This document shows positions 1 through 6,136 of a stretch of DNA of 17,375 bases, in pieces. The stretch is from contig JAJZCJ010000035.1 in NCBI GenBank assembly GCA_021846145.1, forward strand, positions 1 through 17,375, given 5' to 3'. Within the stretch, counting starts at the first letter, position 1; every line of letters starts with the position of its first letter. Both the position numbers and the translations under genes were made by a program. Source of the DNA: Bacillota bacterium (GTDB taxonomy: Bacteria > Bacillota > Bacilli > Alicyclobacillales > SLC66). Below the pieces are notes generated by a model. That model saw nothing but the letters and a program-made list of their open reading frames with translations. It did not search any database and was not told where the DNA came from.

Positions 1-2
1 AT

Positions 3-353
3 GATGATTTTATCAATGACTTACAAGGCACGATGGAAGAAGTTTTTCGCTTTCTTGGACTCTTTACAGAAGTTCCGATGGATACCACCATGCTTTTAAA
101 CGAGTCAGGGATTCCAAAATCACGAAAGGCCTTTGATTTTTTTGCAAAACCCCACTTCGTAAAAGAAATCATCAAACCCTTCGTTCCTTCCAAAACAAGA
201 AAACGTTTAGGGCACAAGGCAAAATCCTTATTTCTCGAACCAATCAATATGCATGCGACAACCCGAAAAGAATTAATAAACTATTATCGCCCTGACATCG
301 TGAATTTACAAAATTTAATAGGCGTCAACCTTTCGAGTTGGCTGAAAAAATAG
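3..353 (+). CDS. Sulfotransferase family protein, C-terminal part (5' end outside window)
   Basis: The frame is open from the first bases of the window, so the gene begins upstream; the ATG at 33 is internal. The visible 116 residues resemble the C-terminal third of PAPS-dependent sulfotransferases (Sulfotransfer_1/3 families). They include a DFINDLQGTMEEVFRFLGL segment, where these enzymes usually carry a 'YEDL...l..il.FLGl' motif. They end with a stretch close to the family signature 'R..L..yY..di..Le.llg.dLs.Wl' (here RKELINYYRPDIVNL...NLSSWLKK). Such enzymes transfer sulfate from PAPS to hydroxyl or amino groups of sugars or small molecules. The N-terminal PAPS-binding loop is not in the window, so activity cannot be judged. 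It converges with the DUF1003 gene, with a hairpin between them. The family call is fairly secure; the substrate is unknown. Confidence 0.7.
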   Translation, partial: DDFINDLQGTMEEVFRFLGLFTEVPMDTTMLLNESGIPKSRKAFDFFAKPHFVKEIIKPFVPSKTRKRLGHKAKSLFLEPINMHATTRKELINYYRPDIVNLQNLIGVNLSSWLKK

Positions 354-392
354 TCTTTGGCGGATCGTTTTCAGGTCTTCAAATGATTTACT

Positions 393-421
393 ATAAGGGC
401 TGTCCACTGGACGGCCCTTAT
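393..421. terminator. Bidirectional hairpin between convergent genes
   Basis: The inverted repeat ATAAGGGC-T-GTCC / GGAC-G-GCCCTTAT has a 3-nt loop and one T-G wobble, giving a 13-bp stem. It lies between the plus-strand sulfotransferase stop (353) and the minus-strand DUF1003 stop, and overlaps that stop codon (418-420). No clean T-tract follows on either strand, so it may be a bidirectional terminator or an RNA 3'-end stabiliser. Confidence 0.5.
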
Positions 422-936
422 TCTCCCACAGTGTGTCCTCCTGCAATTTGTTGCAACAACGACTTCATTTCCGCTAATTCTTTTTCCATTCGATGCAAAT
501 GAATTTGCACGTCATCAATTTCGTGTTCCGCCTTGTAATTAATAGCAAAATCAATGATCGCTTCATGCTTATCACGAACAGCCTGCCGGTTTTGACTCAT
601 CATGATGATCGGTGCCTGAAAGGATGCCACAAAAGACAGAATCAAGTTTAAAAGAATGAACGGCGGTGGATCAAACCGCAAACTAAATACCGTATTCCAC
701 AATAGCCACAATACAAGGAAAGATGAGAAAATGATAATAAATTTCCAGCTGCCACCAAAACTCGCAATTCGATCGGCGATGCGATCTGACCAATGCGTGG
801 TACGCACATATTCATCATTCACGTGATCTAAAATCTTATTCTGATAAGTGCTCACCATGCGATCAATGCGTTTGGCATCATCTTGTTTTAATGAATCTCC
901 AAATCCTTTTACGGTTGTTTCCACTTCGATCACCAA
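418..936 (-). CDS. DUF1003 family membrane protein
   Basis: A 172-residue protein matching the DUF1003 pattern. A charged N-terminal cytoplasmic part is followed by 'DRIADRIASFGGSWKFI', then two hydrophobic segments (about residues 65-84 and 93-114). Next comes the family-typical 'APIIMMSQNRQAVRDK' stretch, and the protein ends in a charged, probably coiled-coil region (about residues 120-165) with heptad-like Leu/Met spacing. The function of DUF1003 proteins is not established. The start used is TTG at 936; GTG at 933 directly follows, and no strong ribosome binding site separates them. It begins 7 nt after the DMT exporter stop, so it is very probably the last gene of the Uma2-dapF-like-DMT-DUF1003 operon and translationally coupled. 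Family call secure, role unknown. Confidence 0.85.
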   Translation of the reverse strand: MVIEVETTVKGFGDSLKQDDAKRIDRMVSTYQNKILDHVNDEYVRTTHWSDRIADRIASFGGSWKFIIIFSSFLVLWLLWNTVFSLRFDPPPFILLNLILSFVASFQAPIIMMSQNRQAVRDKHEAIIDFAINYKAEHEIDDVQIHLHRMEKELAEMKSLLQQIAGGHTVGE

Positions 937-943
937 CCAGTTA

Positions 944-1891
944 TCAAATTTTTATACTATGCAAAATCATCCCCAGCATTACCAGTCCAATACCGATCAT
1001 ATCGACCATGGAAATCTTCGTTCCTGAAAACACCAGCAACTCCCCAAGCAACGTGAACACCACTTCACCTGACTGAGTAGCTTCCACTGATGCCAATTGG
1101 TGCACATTGCCTTTCGCCATATCTGTTGCTGAAAAAAACAGCACCGTGGCAATCACCCCTGAAAAAACAGCCACCATCAACACTTGAACCGACTGCATCA
1201 CACTAGGCAGCCCATGGGTTGCCGTTTGATACAATGACAAAACCAACCACAATGGAAGACTGGCGATTGTCATTCCTAACGTGCGTTGATAAGCATCCAG
1301 TTGCTCTCCACAAAGTTCCATCATCTTGCGATTCCCCAATGGATAAGCAAAAGCCGCAATCACGATAGGGATCGCCCCAAGCAGCAGATAGCGCAAAGAA
1401 GTATGGGTTGATTGCGACCATTCCATCAACCCAATACCTAATAAAATAATCAAGGACATCCCCATACCCTTAAAAGGAACACGCTTGCGCACACGGATTA
1501 ATCCCTCTGCAGAATGAACGGTTTCATGGAATAGAGGCACTAATAAAGATCCTGCGACAATGGTCAATTGCCATGTTCCTGCTACTAACCACGCGGGGCT
1601 ATAAGCGGCTGCAAAACAAAGTGGGGCATAAAACAGCCCAAACCCTACGAAACTCCACCATACCCACTGCCAAACATGTTGACGCATCTCATCAATAAGT
1701 TCTTTCAATCCCTTGCGCATCAACACAATCAACAGTAACAGCGGAAGCATAAATAGATAGCGTAATGATGCGCTCCAGACCCAGCTCCCACCGCCAACAC
1801 TCATCAATTTATTGAGCACAAAGGTCACCGCAAAAAAGAAGGAAGCGAGAATCCCAATTAGTATCGGCTTGACTCTATTTCCAAAGTTCAT
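944..1891 (-). CDS. EmrE/DMT-superfamily multidrug-type exporter
   Basis: A 315-residue polytopic membrane protein with about ten hydrophobic helices and an internal two-fold pattern, matching the 'multidrug resistance efflux transporter' branch of the DMT/EamA superfamily. Recognisable pieces are 'ASFFFAVTFVLNKLMS' near the N-terminus, 'AYSPAWLVAGTWQLTIVAG' in the first half, and a C-terminal half with 'ASVEATQSGEVVFTLLGE', the typical second-repeat motif. The ATG at 1891 is chosen because AAAGGA lies 10 nt upstream; the longer reading from TTG at 1921 lacks a good ribosome binding site. It overlaps the end of the upstream dapF-like gene by 17 nt, implying translational coupling. Members of this superfamily export small metabolites or drugs. 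Coupling to an epimerase-like enzyme suggests export of that enzyme's product, which is inference only. Confidence 0.85.
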   Translation of the reverse strand: MNFGNRVKPILIGILASFFFAVTFVLNKLMSVGGGSWVWSASLRYLFMLPLLLLIVLMRKGLKELIDEMRQHVWQWVWWSFVGFGLFYAPLCFAAAYSPAWLVAGTWQLTIVAGSLLVPLFHETVHSAEGLIRVRKRVPFKGMGMSLIILLGIGLMEWSQSTHTSLRYLLLGAIPIVIAAFAYPLGNRKMMELCGEQLDAYQRTLGMTIASLPLWLVLSLYQTATHGLPSVMQSVQVLMVAVFSGVIATVLFFSATDMAKGNVHQLASVEATQSGEVVFTLLGELLVFSGTKISMVDMIGIGLVMLGMILHSIKI

Positions 1892-2714
1892 CAGAAAAGA
1901 ATCCTTTGGAAATAAAAGCAACGGGTCCCGTCATTTGCATCGCATAATTGTCCAAGATGACAATATCCAGTTCTCCACCTGGCATATGCACCTTCACGTT
2001 GTTTTCGATTAACCCCAAACGAAATGCGGCTGCCGCTGATGCACAACTGCTGCTACCCGATGCAAGCGTGTATCCTGCGCCGCGTTCCCAAATTTCAATT
2101 TGAATATTGCGGGGATCAATAACTTTTAAGAACTGCACATTTGTACGGTTAGGAAACAGCGCGTGATTTTCCAAGTGAGGGCCCAACTCTATTGCCATTT
2201 CTTTCGTTAATCTGCCTACAGGAATCACGCAATGGGGATTGCCCATGGTTACACACGTCATGTTCAACTCCTGTTCATTGACGATGATTTTCTCATTGAC
2301 CACTTCGCGTTCTTCCCCGGCGACAGGTATTTTTCCACTAGTAAAGGATGCCGTCCCCATATCCATAATAATTTTATGCTTTTTATCGACGACGTGAGCG
2401 CGCACCATGCCGCCTAGAGTAAGGAAAGTGAACGGTTGTTCACTCGATTGGTAGCCTTCATCCACCAAGTATCGCGCAAAAATTCTCGTGCCATTGCCAC
2501 TTTTCTCCGCTTCACTGCCGTCCGGATTAAAAATCTGCACATGGATATCCCCATTATCATCAAAAAATGGGCCATACAATATGCCATCAGACCCTTCCCC
2601 AAAATTACGTCTACAAATGGCACGTATCGAATCTGAGTTAATTGAATATGATGTCTTTTTAGGATCAATAACTAAATAATCATTTCCCAATCCATGATAG
2701 CGATAAAAATCCAT
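1875..2714 (-). CDS. DapF-like epimerase with both catalytic cysteines replaced by serine
   Basis: A 279-residue protein with full diaminopimelate epimerase architecture. It starts with 'YHGLGNDYLVID'. It has 'FNPDGSEAEKSGNGTRIFA' (about residues 62-80), 'GNPHCVIPV' (158-166), 'ERGAGYTLASGSSSCASA' (210-227) and the closing 'GPVAFISKGFF'. In characterised DapF the acid-base pair is two cysteines, in the CGNG and ACG(T/S)G motifs. Here both are serine (Ser72 and Ser219), although the surrounding glycine-rich loops are intact. The protein may be an epimerase or racemase with altered chemistry, a dehydratase, or a binding protein. It should not be assumed to be the lysine/peptidoglycan DapF. The ATG at 2714 has AGGAGTG 7 nt upstream. 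The gene follows the Uma2 gene by 12 nt and overlaps the DMT exporter gene by 17 nt. Fold call is secure; the reaction is uncertain. Confidence 0.85.
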   Translation of the reverse strand: MDFYRYHGLGNDYLVIDPKKTSYSINSDSIRAICRRNFGEGSDGILYGPFFDDNGDIHVQIFNPDGSEAEKSGNGTRIFARYLVDEGYQSSEQPFTFLTLGGMVRAHVVDKKHKIIMDMGTASFTSGKIPVAGEEREVVNEKIIVNEQELNMTCVTMGNPHCVIPVGRLTKEMAIELGPHLENHALFPNRTNVQFLKVIDPRNIQIEIWERGAGYTLASGSSSCASAAAAFRLGLIENNVKVHMPGGELDIVILDNYAMQMTGPVAFISKGFFSDELWK

Positions 2715-2726
2715 ACTAACCCACTC

Positions 2727-3269
2727 CTAACTTCTGTCCTCTATATTCTCAAATACGTACTGCAAATTAATGTTCAACCCTTCAAATATCCCGACTGTGA
2801 TAGTATCCTCTCTGTTATACACCATCGGTTCAACAAATACGTTGTCTTGTAACTTGAAAACTTCAACCGTCTGGCTGTATGGCTCAATAAGCCAACATTC
2901 ACGCACACCATGAATCCTATACGATCTCAATTTGATGGTTCTGTCCTTTTTGGCAGTACGGGGTGATAGTACCTCTACAATCATGTCTGGTACGCCGACA
3001 CAGCCTTTCTGCTGTATCTTGTTTGGATCACAGATCACTGTGATGTCAGGTTGTACATAATCCCCTGACTCGTTGCCATCTAGGTAAACATCATAGGGAG
3101 ATGTAAACACCCGACACATTTTTCCCTTAAGGTAGTCACGAATTTCGCTAGCCAAATTAATGACAATGCTTTGATGATCTGAAGATGGCGACGGCGACAT
3201 ATCGTAGATCACACCATCTAGCCGTTCCCAACGCTCAAACCCTTCTGTGTCATGGCTGGTAATGGACAT
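2727..3269 (-). CDS. Uma2 family (PD-(D/E)XK nuclease-like) protein
   Basis: A 180-residue protein of the Uma2/DUF820 family, which has a PD-(D/E)XK restriction-endonuclease-like fold. Visible landmarks are 'ERLDGVIYDMSPSPSSDHQ' near the N-terminus, 'QPDITVICD' (about residues 73-81), 'MIVEVLSPRTAKKDRTIK' (96-113), and 'Y..HGVRECWLIEP' after it. The acidic and lysine residues expected for the nuclease core are therefore present. Uma2 proteins are very common in cyanobacteria and some Bacilli and Actinobacteria, and their biological role is not established. The ATG at 3269 is preferred because AAGGGGGA sits about 6 nt upstream; the longer reading from 3317 has no such signal. It is the first gene of a four-gene minus-strand operon, 12 nt before the dapF-like gene. 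Confidence 0.85.
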   Translation of the reverse strand: MSITSHDTEGFERWERLDGVIYDMSPSPSSDHQSIVINLASEIRDYLKGKMCRVFTSPYDVYLDGNESGDYVQPDITVICDPNKIQQKGCVGVPDMIVEVLSPRTAKKDRTIKLRSYRIHGVRECWLIEPYSQTVEVFKLQDNVFVEPMVYNREDTITVGIFEGLNINLQYVFENIEDRS

Positions 3270-3305
3270 TTTAATCCCCCTTAGACTTCCTTCCATATTC
3301 ACATT

Positions 3306-3314
3306 ATTGTAGCA
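3306..3314 (-). promoter_or_regulatory. Candidate extended -10 promoter for the Uma2 operon
   Basis: On the minus strand the sequence reads TGCTACAAT, an extended -10 (TGn plus TACAAT). It would start transcription near 3299, about 30 nt before the ATG at 3269. No good -35 is visible, which is acceptable for an extended -10. Confidence 0.4.
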
Positions 3315-3345
3315 CACAACATATTCCGGAATTTAAGATCCCATG

Positions 3346-3989
3346 CTAAATTCGATTTTCGTGACGCATCTGAAAAGTGTTCGCCCTCAACGGACTATAC
3401 TTAATTAAATCATACAGTCGTTTGTTTTGATAAATTCGCTCCTTGCCAATTTTTTCAGAAGTCAAAAATCCTTCTTTCTCAAGCGCATTAAGGTAATTAA
3501 CTGCTGTTTTCCTTGACACTGATAATGGATAACGGCAAGCTTCATCAGCGGATCAACATCATCGAAATCTTCATTTATATATTTTTCCAAATTGTTAAGC
3601 AACACTCTAATTTCATCCTCACCGGAAGGTGGGGTATAAACTGTTTCACCGGTTCTTTCGTTCATCAAAACAGTGTCCGGCAACTTTCTAATACCAGCCC
3701 GATTTTTTTCTATAAGAGCCTGAATCTCGACAATCATATTTGTTATCAGCATTTCACGAGCTTTCACCTGCTCATATCCAACCCACAAAGCAGTTCTATA
3801 ACTAACCACTTCTTTTGCTGCATCACTCGCTCCGCTTGCATCACTCAATGCCCTATATAAATCATCATGCGTTGTAATAATGTTTTCAATAGCTGAACTA
3901 TCCTTAGCCTCGTTTATCATGACTGCATTGATTAAAATATGCCTGTTGGGAATTCTGTCTGCATAACCTTTAAGTTCAGCCAATGCCCT
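3346..3989 (-). pseudogene. fic-family gene remnant lacking its catalytic core
   Basis: Reading leftward from 3989, the first frame gives 'RALAELKGYADRIPNRHILI..' followed by 'AKDSSAIENIITTHDDLYRAL' and 'LMKLAVIHYQ'. This is the Fic N-terminal inhibitory/helical region up to the point just before the active site. The expected 'HPF..GNGR' motif never appears. Instead, near 3515-3525, the homology jumps, with a change of frame, to 'VSRKTAVNYLNALEKEGFL' and 'IYQNKRLYDLI', the C-terminal winged-helix part of Fic proteins, ending at 3346. An internal deletion has therefore removed the AMP-transferase core and put the two ends out of frame. The 5' end is also gone: homology stops at AGGGCATTG (3981-3989), where a dispersed repeat begins. 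A separate N-terminal piece lies at 7054-7194. Confidence 0.85.
3799..3856 (+). repeat. 58-bp perfect direct repeat, copy A (inside fic remnant)
   Basis: These 58 bases are identical, in the same orientation, to 7055-7112. On the minus strand both encode the Fic segment 'RALSDASGASDAAKEVVS'. Here the segment sits in its natural Fic context (after 'TTHDDLY', before 'YRTALWVGYEQV'). Confidence 0.9.
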
Positions 3990-4028
3990 AAAAACAGCGC
4001 CCCCTGCTCTTACACGCCTGTCCCCCGT
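3990..4028 (+). repeat. 39-nt dispersed repeat, copy A (abuts fic breakpoint)
   Basis: It starts AAAAACAGCGCCCC, and 32 of 39 positions match 8254-8292 in the same orientation; six of the seven differences are transitions. It begins at the exact base where fic homology ends, suggesting it marks the end of an inserted element or a recombination scar. Confidence 0.6.
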
Positions 4029-4416
4029 CAGAGGGAAATTTAAATGGAGCCATATATTTTATATAGCAGACATCAACACTCTACGTGTGTCGAAAGTTAT
4101 CAATCAAATAATAACGTTAGAAATTACCATATCATTTATTGTTATTCGAGGTTTCAATTAAATTGCAATTTTAACGGTGTATTGAATGCTCGACAGTCTT
4201 TGCTCCAAAATTCTCAGCCTCAAAACTGAATCGCTTCCTGTTCCAATTTGCAGTTATGATCCAGCATATAGTCGATTATTTCGTCAAATTCTCTTCCCTT
4301 CAGATTCTTAAGTCTTACACAGTCATTATCAGTGAGCTTTTTTGAATACTCCTGGTATTTCATCAGTGTCTCCAAATCCATTTTGTACGGGATTTTCAGA
4401 AGGGAGTAATGATGAG
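4029..4416. other. AT-rich gene-poor stretch in decay zone
   Basis: No convincing intact gene is seen here. The left half (4030-4200) is strongly AT-rich without recognisable coding homology on either strand. The right half holds a short minus-strand open frame (4220-4381, listed separately). Neighbours on both sides are gene remnants, so this is probably degraded or junctional DNA. Confidence 0.5.
4220..4381 (-). CDS. Short hypothetical ORF or C-terminal gene remnant (53 aa)
   Basis: A 53-codon frame with a charged, helix-rich composition ('KKLTDNDCVRLKNLKG', 'EFDEIIDYMLDHN'). No ribosome binding site precedes the ATG at 4381, and the open frame continues upstream, so it may be the tail of a lost gene. 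I do not recognise a family. It is divergent from the aldo/keto reductase remnant that starts at 4417. Confidence 0.25.
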   Translation of the reverse strand: MDLETLMKYQEYSKKLTDNDCVRLKNLKGREFDEIIDYMLDHNCKLEQEAIQF

Positions 4417-4540
4417 ATGAAAAAACAGCACTATGGCAAGACGGATATGAAAGTCAGCGTATTGGGATTCGGCGATGTTGGTTGCACAAATCGAAAGGAG
4501 CTTGCGCCGCCTGAAAACCGATTATGTGGATCATACCTAA
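4417..4540 (+). pseudogene. Aldo/keto reductase remnant
   Basis: The ATG at 4417 keeps an AGGGAG ribosome binding site upstream and encodes 'MKKQHYGKTDMKVSVLGFG', the typical N-terminus of bacterial aldo/keto reductases. After about 22 residues the homology jumps to another frame. There 'IERSLRRLKTDYVD' is readable (about 4491-4531), a motif that in intact enzymes lies about 80-100 residues further on; a stop follows at 4538. This is a gene with a large internal deletion and a lost 3' end. The decay style matches the neighbouring fic remnant. No functional product is expected. Confidence 0.75.
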
Positions 4541-4635
4541 CTCCTTACCCGTTGTAAGGTTTATTACAGGAATTGTTGCTAGACTCTTCTAAAAAGTAAC
4601 AAGTAGGCTATTTAAATTTAGAGGAGTTTACATTT

Positions 4636-5178
4636 ATGGCGAAAAAAATGGGTAAGCGGTTAATGGGAATTTGCGGCGTGGCAGTAACTGCTGTTTATGC
4701 CGCCGGGTATATCTATACCATGCCTTCGGCGCAAGCCACCGCCAGCAGTACATTGTTGCCTGCTGCTTCCGCAAGTGCACCTGCGTCCTCATCCGCATCC
4801 ACCATTGATACTGCTAAGCATACCGCAAAGCAACATCCAACGTCATCACAAAATAGTAAACCTTCCCAATCATCTACTTCATCCAAAAAAAATCAAGCCG
4901 CCTCAACCGCTAAATACAAGGATGGCACCTATACAGGGACAGGTACCAACGCTTACGGAACCTGCTCGGTGGCGGTCACAGTTCAGCACGGAAAGATCAC
5001 CTCTGTAAAAATCACTAATTACATGATGCATTATCCCCAGTATTATATTGATCCGCAATTGCCGAAAGAAGTAGTGTCCATGCAGACATGGAAAATTTAT
5101 GTTGTTTCAGGTGCCACGGCGAGTACATACAATTTTGCGGAAGCAGTGTATTATGCGTTGCAAAAAGCAAAGGCATAA
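4636..5178 (+). CDS. Exported FMN-binding domain protein
   Basis: A 180-residue protein. A basic N-terminus is followed by a hydrophobic segment (about residues 9-29) ending in a signal-peptide-like 'PSAQA'. Then comes a long Ser/Ala/Lys-rich linker (about 36-93) and a compact FMN_bind domain (94-180). The domain begins 'YKDGTYTGTGTNAYG' and ends 'VVSGATASTYNFAEAVYYAL'. In this family ApbE attaches FMN through a phosphoester to the last Thr of S/T-G-A-T, here Thr161. The usual Asp three residues before the Ser is Tyr155 here. The linker is typical of proteins anchored at the outer membrane face that reach through the cell wall. The ATG at 4636 has GAGGAG 9 nt upstream. It is the first gene of a three-gene cassette with apbE and the rnfD-like gene. 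It likely acts as an extracytoplasmic single-flavin electron carrier. Confidence 0.85.
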   Translation: MAKKMGKRLMGICGVAVTAVYAAGYIYTMPSAQATASSTLLPAASASAPASSSASTIDTAKHTAKQHPTSSQNSKPSQSSTSSKKNQAASTAKYKDGTYTGTGTNAYGTCSVAVTVQHGKITSVKITNYMMHYPQYYIDPQLPKEVVSMQTWKIYVVSGATASTYNFAEAVYYALQKAKA

Positions 5179-5206
5179 AGATCATCCTACGGTTCAGGAG
5201 GCAATG

Positions 5207-6136
5207 ATGGAGTTACAACCAAGGTATCGTTTGACTTCAGATTCACGGCTACTCATGGGAACGCTCGTGTCTATTCAGGTAGTGGGAAATGAAGAATCGA
5301 ATATCATTGAAACTGCAATAGATAAAGCCTTTTCTGTCATGCGTTTTGTCGAGGCGATGTGCAGTCGCTTTGATGACCATAGCGCCCTTCGTGAACTGTG
5401 TAGGCATCCGGGAGAATGGATGAAGGTTCCTGATGTACTATTTGAAACGCTTCGATTGGCGTTAACCATGAGTGAGCTCACTGACGGCGCATTTGATCCT
5501 ACCATTGGAAACTTGCTAGATCAACATGGTTTTAATACCCACTATTTGACCAACGAAGCAATTAACATCCATCCTGTCACAGAGGAAAAGGTTAGCTTTC
5601 GCGATATTTCTCTTGAGGAGGATACGCAAAATGTCATTTTACATAAACCAATGCTTCTTGATTTGGGGGCTGTGGCAAAAGGGTTTGCCGTAGATCTTGC
5701 GGCCAAAGAACTCTCAAAATTCAACGGTTTTGCCATCAATGCTGGTGGGGATCTGTACCTTCATGGCATAGACCCCACCGGCGAAAGCTGGACGGTGGGA
5801 ATCCAACACCCTGAAGAGAAAGACGCAATGATTGCCTGGCTGAAAATCACCGATGCCGCAATATGCACATCTGGTACTTATGAACGCAGAAGTCCCATTA
5901 ATCAGGAGATTCACCATTTGTTCAATCCCGCGACAGGCAAAAGCACAAAAGGGTTGCTCAGTTGTACAGTGATTGCGCCATTTGCCATGCTCGCAGATGC
6001 GGTGTCCACGGCTGCATTTGTACTAGGCAAAGATCGCGCACTTGATTTTGTCAATGAAGTGGAACTCGATGCGCTATGTATCAATGACATGCTGGAGATC
6101 ACAATGACGGATGCGATGGAGAGGTATTTGCGATGA
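5207..6136 (+). CDS. apbE: FAD:protein FMN transferase (ApbE family)
   Basis: A 309-residue ApbE homologue. It transfers FMN from FAD to Thr/Ser of target proteins in a Mg-dependent reaction. Landmarks in order are 'LLMGTLVSI', 'TDGAFDPTIG', 'LLDLGAVAKGFAVD', 'FAINAGGDLYLHG', 'AICTSGTYERR', 'HHLFNPATGKST' and the metal-binding 'LADAVSTAAFVLG'. Two ATGs stand in tandem (5204, 5207); AGGAGG at 5196-5201 fits 5207 better (spacing 5). The longer reading from 5099 overlaps the previous gene and adds no homology. No signal peptide or lipobox is seen, unlike many ApbE proteins, so it may act in the cytoplasm although its likely target is exported. It begins 28 nt after the FMN-binding gene and overlaps the rnfD-like gene by 4 nt (ATGA), so it sits mid-operon. 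The target is almost certainly the upstream FMN-binding protein. Confidence 0.92.
   Translation: MELQPRYRLTSDSRLLMGTLVSIQVVGNEESNIIETAIDKAFSVMRFVEAMCSRFDDHSALRELCRHPGEWMKVPDVLFETLRLALTMSELTDGAFDPTIGNLLDQHGFNTHYLTNEAINIHPVTEEKVSFRDISLEEDTQNVILHKPMLLDLGAVAKGFAVDLAAKELSKFNGFAINAGGDLYLHGIDPTGESWTVGIQHPEEKDAMIAWLKITDAAICTSGTYERRSPINQEIHHLFNPATGKSTKGLLSCTVIAPFAMLADAVSTAAFVLGKDRALDFVNEVELDALCINDMLEITMTDAMERYLR

Noticed and set aside
1892..1921. Longer exporter start (TTG at 1921)
   Set aside because: No good ribosome binding site; the ATG at 1891 has AAAGGA at proper distance and starts just before the first membrane helix.
1875..2714. Complete staphylopine/pseudopaline-type metallophore locus
   Set aside because: Only a DapF-like protein and an exporter are present; no nicotianamine-synthase-like or opine dehydrogenase gene is in the window, and the catalytic cysteines are absent.
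3270..3317. Longer Uma2 start at 3317
   Set aside because: It would overlap the predicted promoter region; the AAGGGGGA site clearly serves 3269.
4044..4229. 61-codon plus-strand frame in the decay zone
   Set aside because: AT-rich low-complexity translation, no ribosome binding site and no homology recognised.
4541..4635. FMN riboswitch before the flavin cassette
   Set aside because: Fewer than 100 nt are available and no RFN-like conserved stems are visible.
5099..5206. Longer ApbE start at 5099
   Set aside because: It overlaps the FMN-binding gene, adds no family homology, and lacks the AGGAGG site found directly before 5204/5207.
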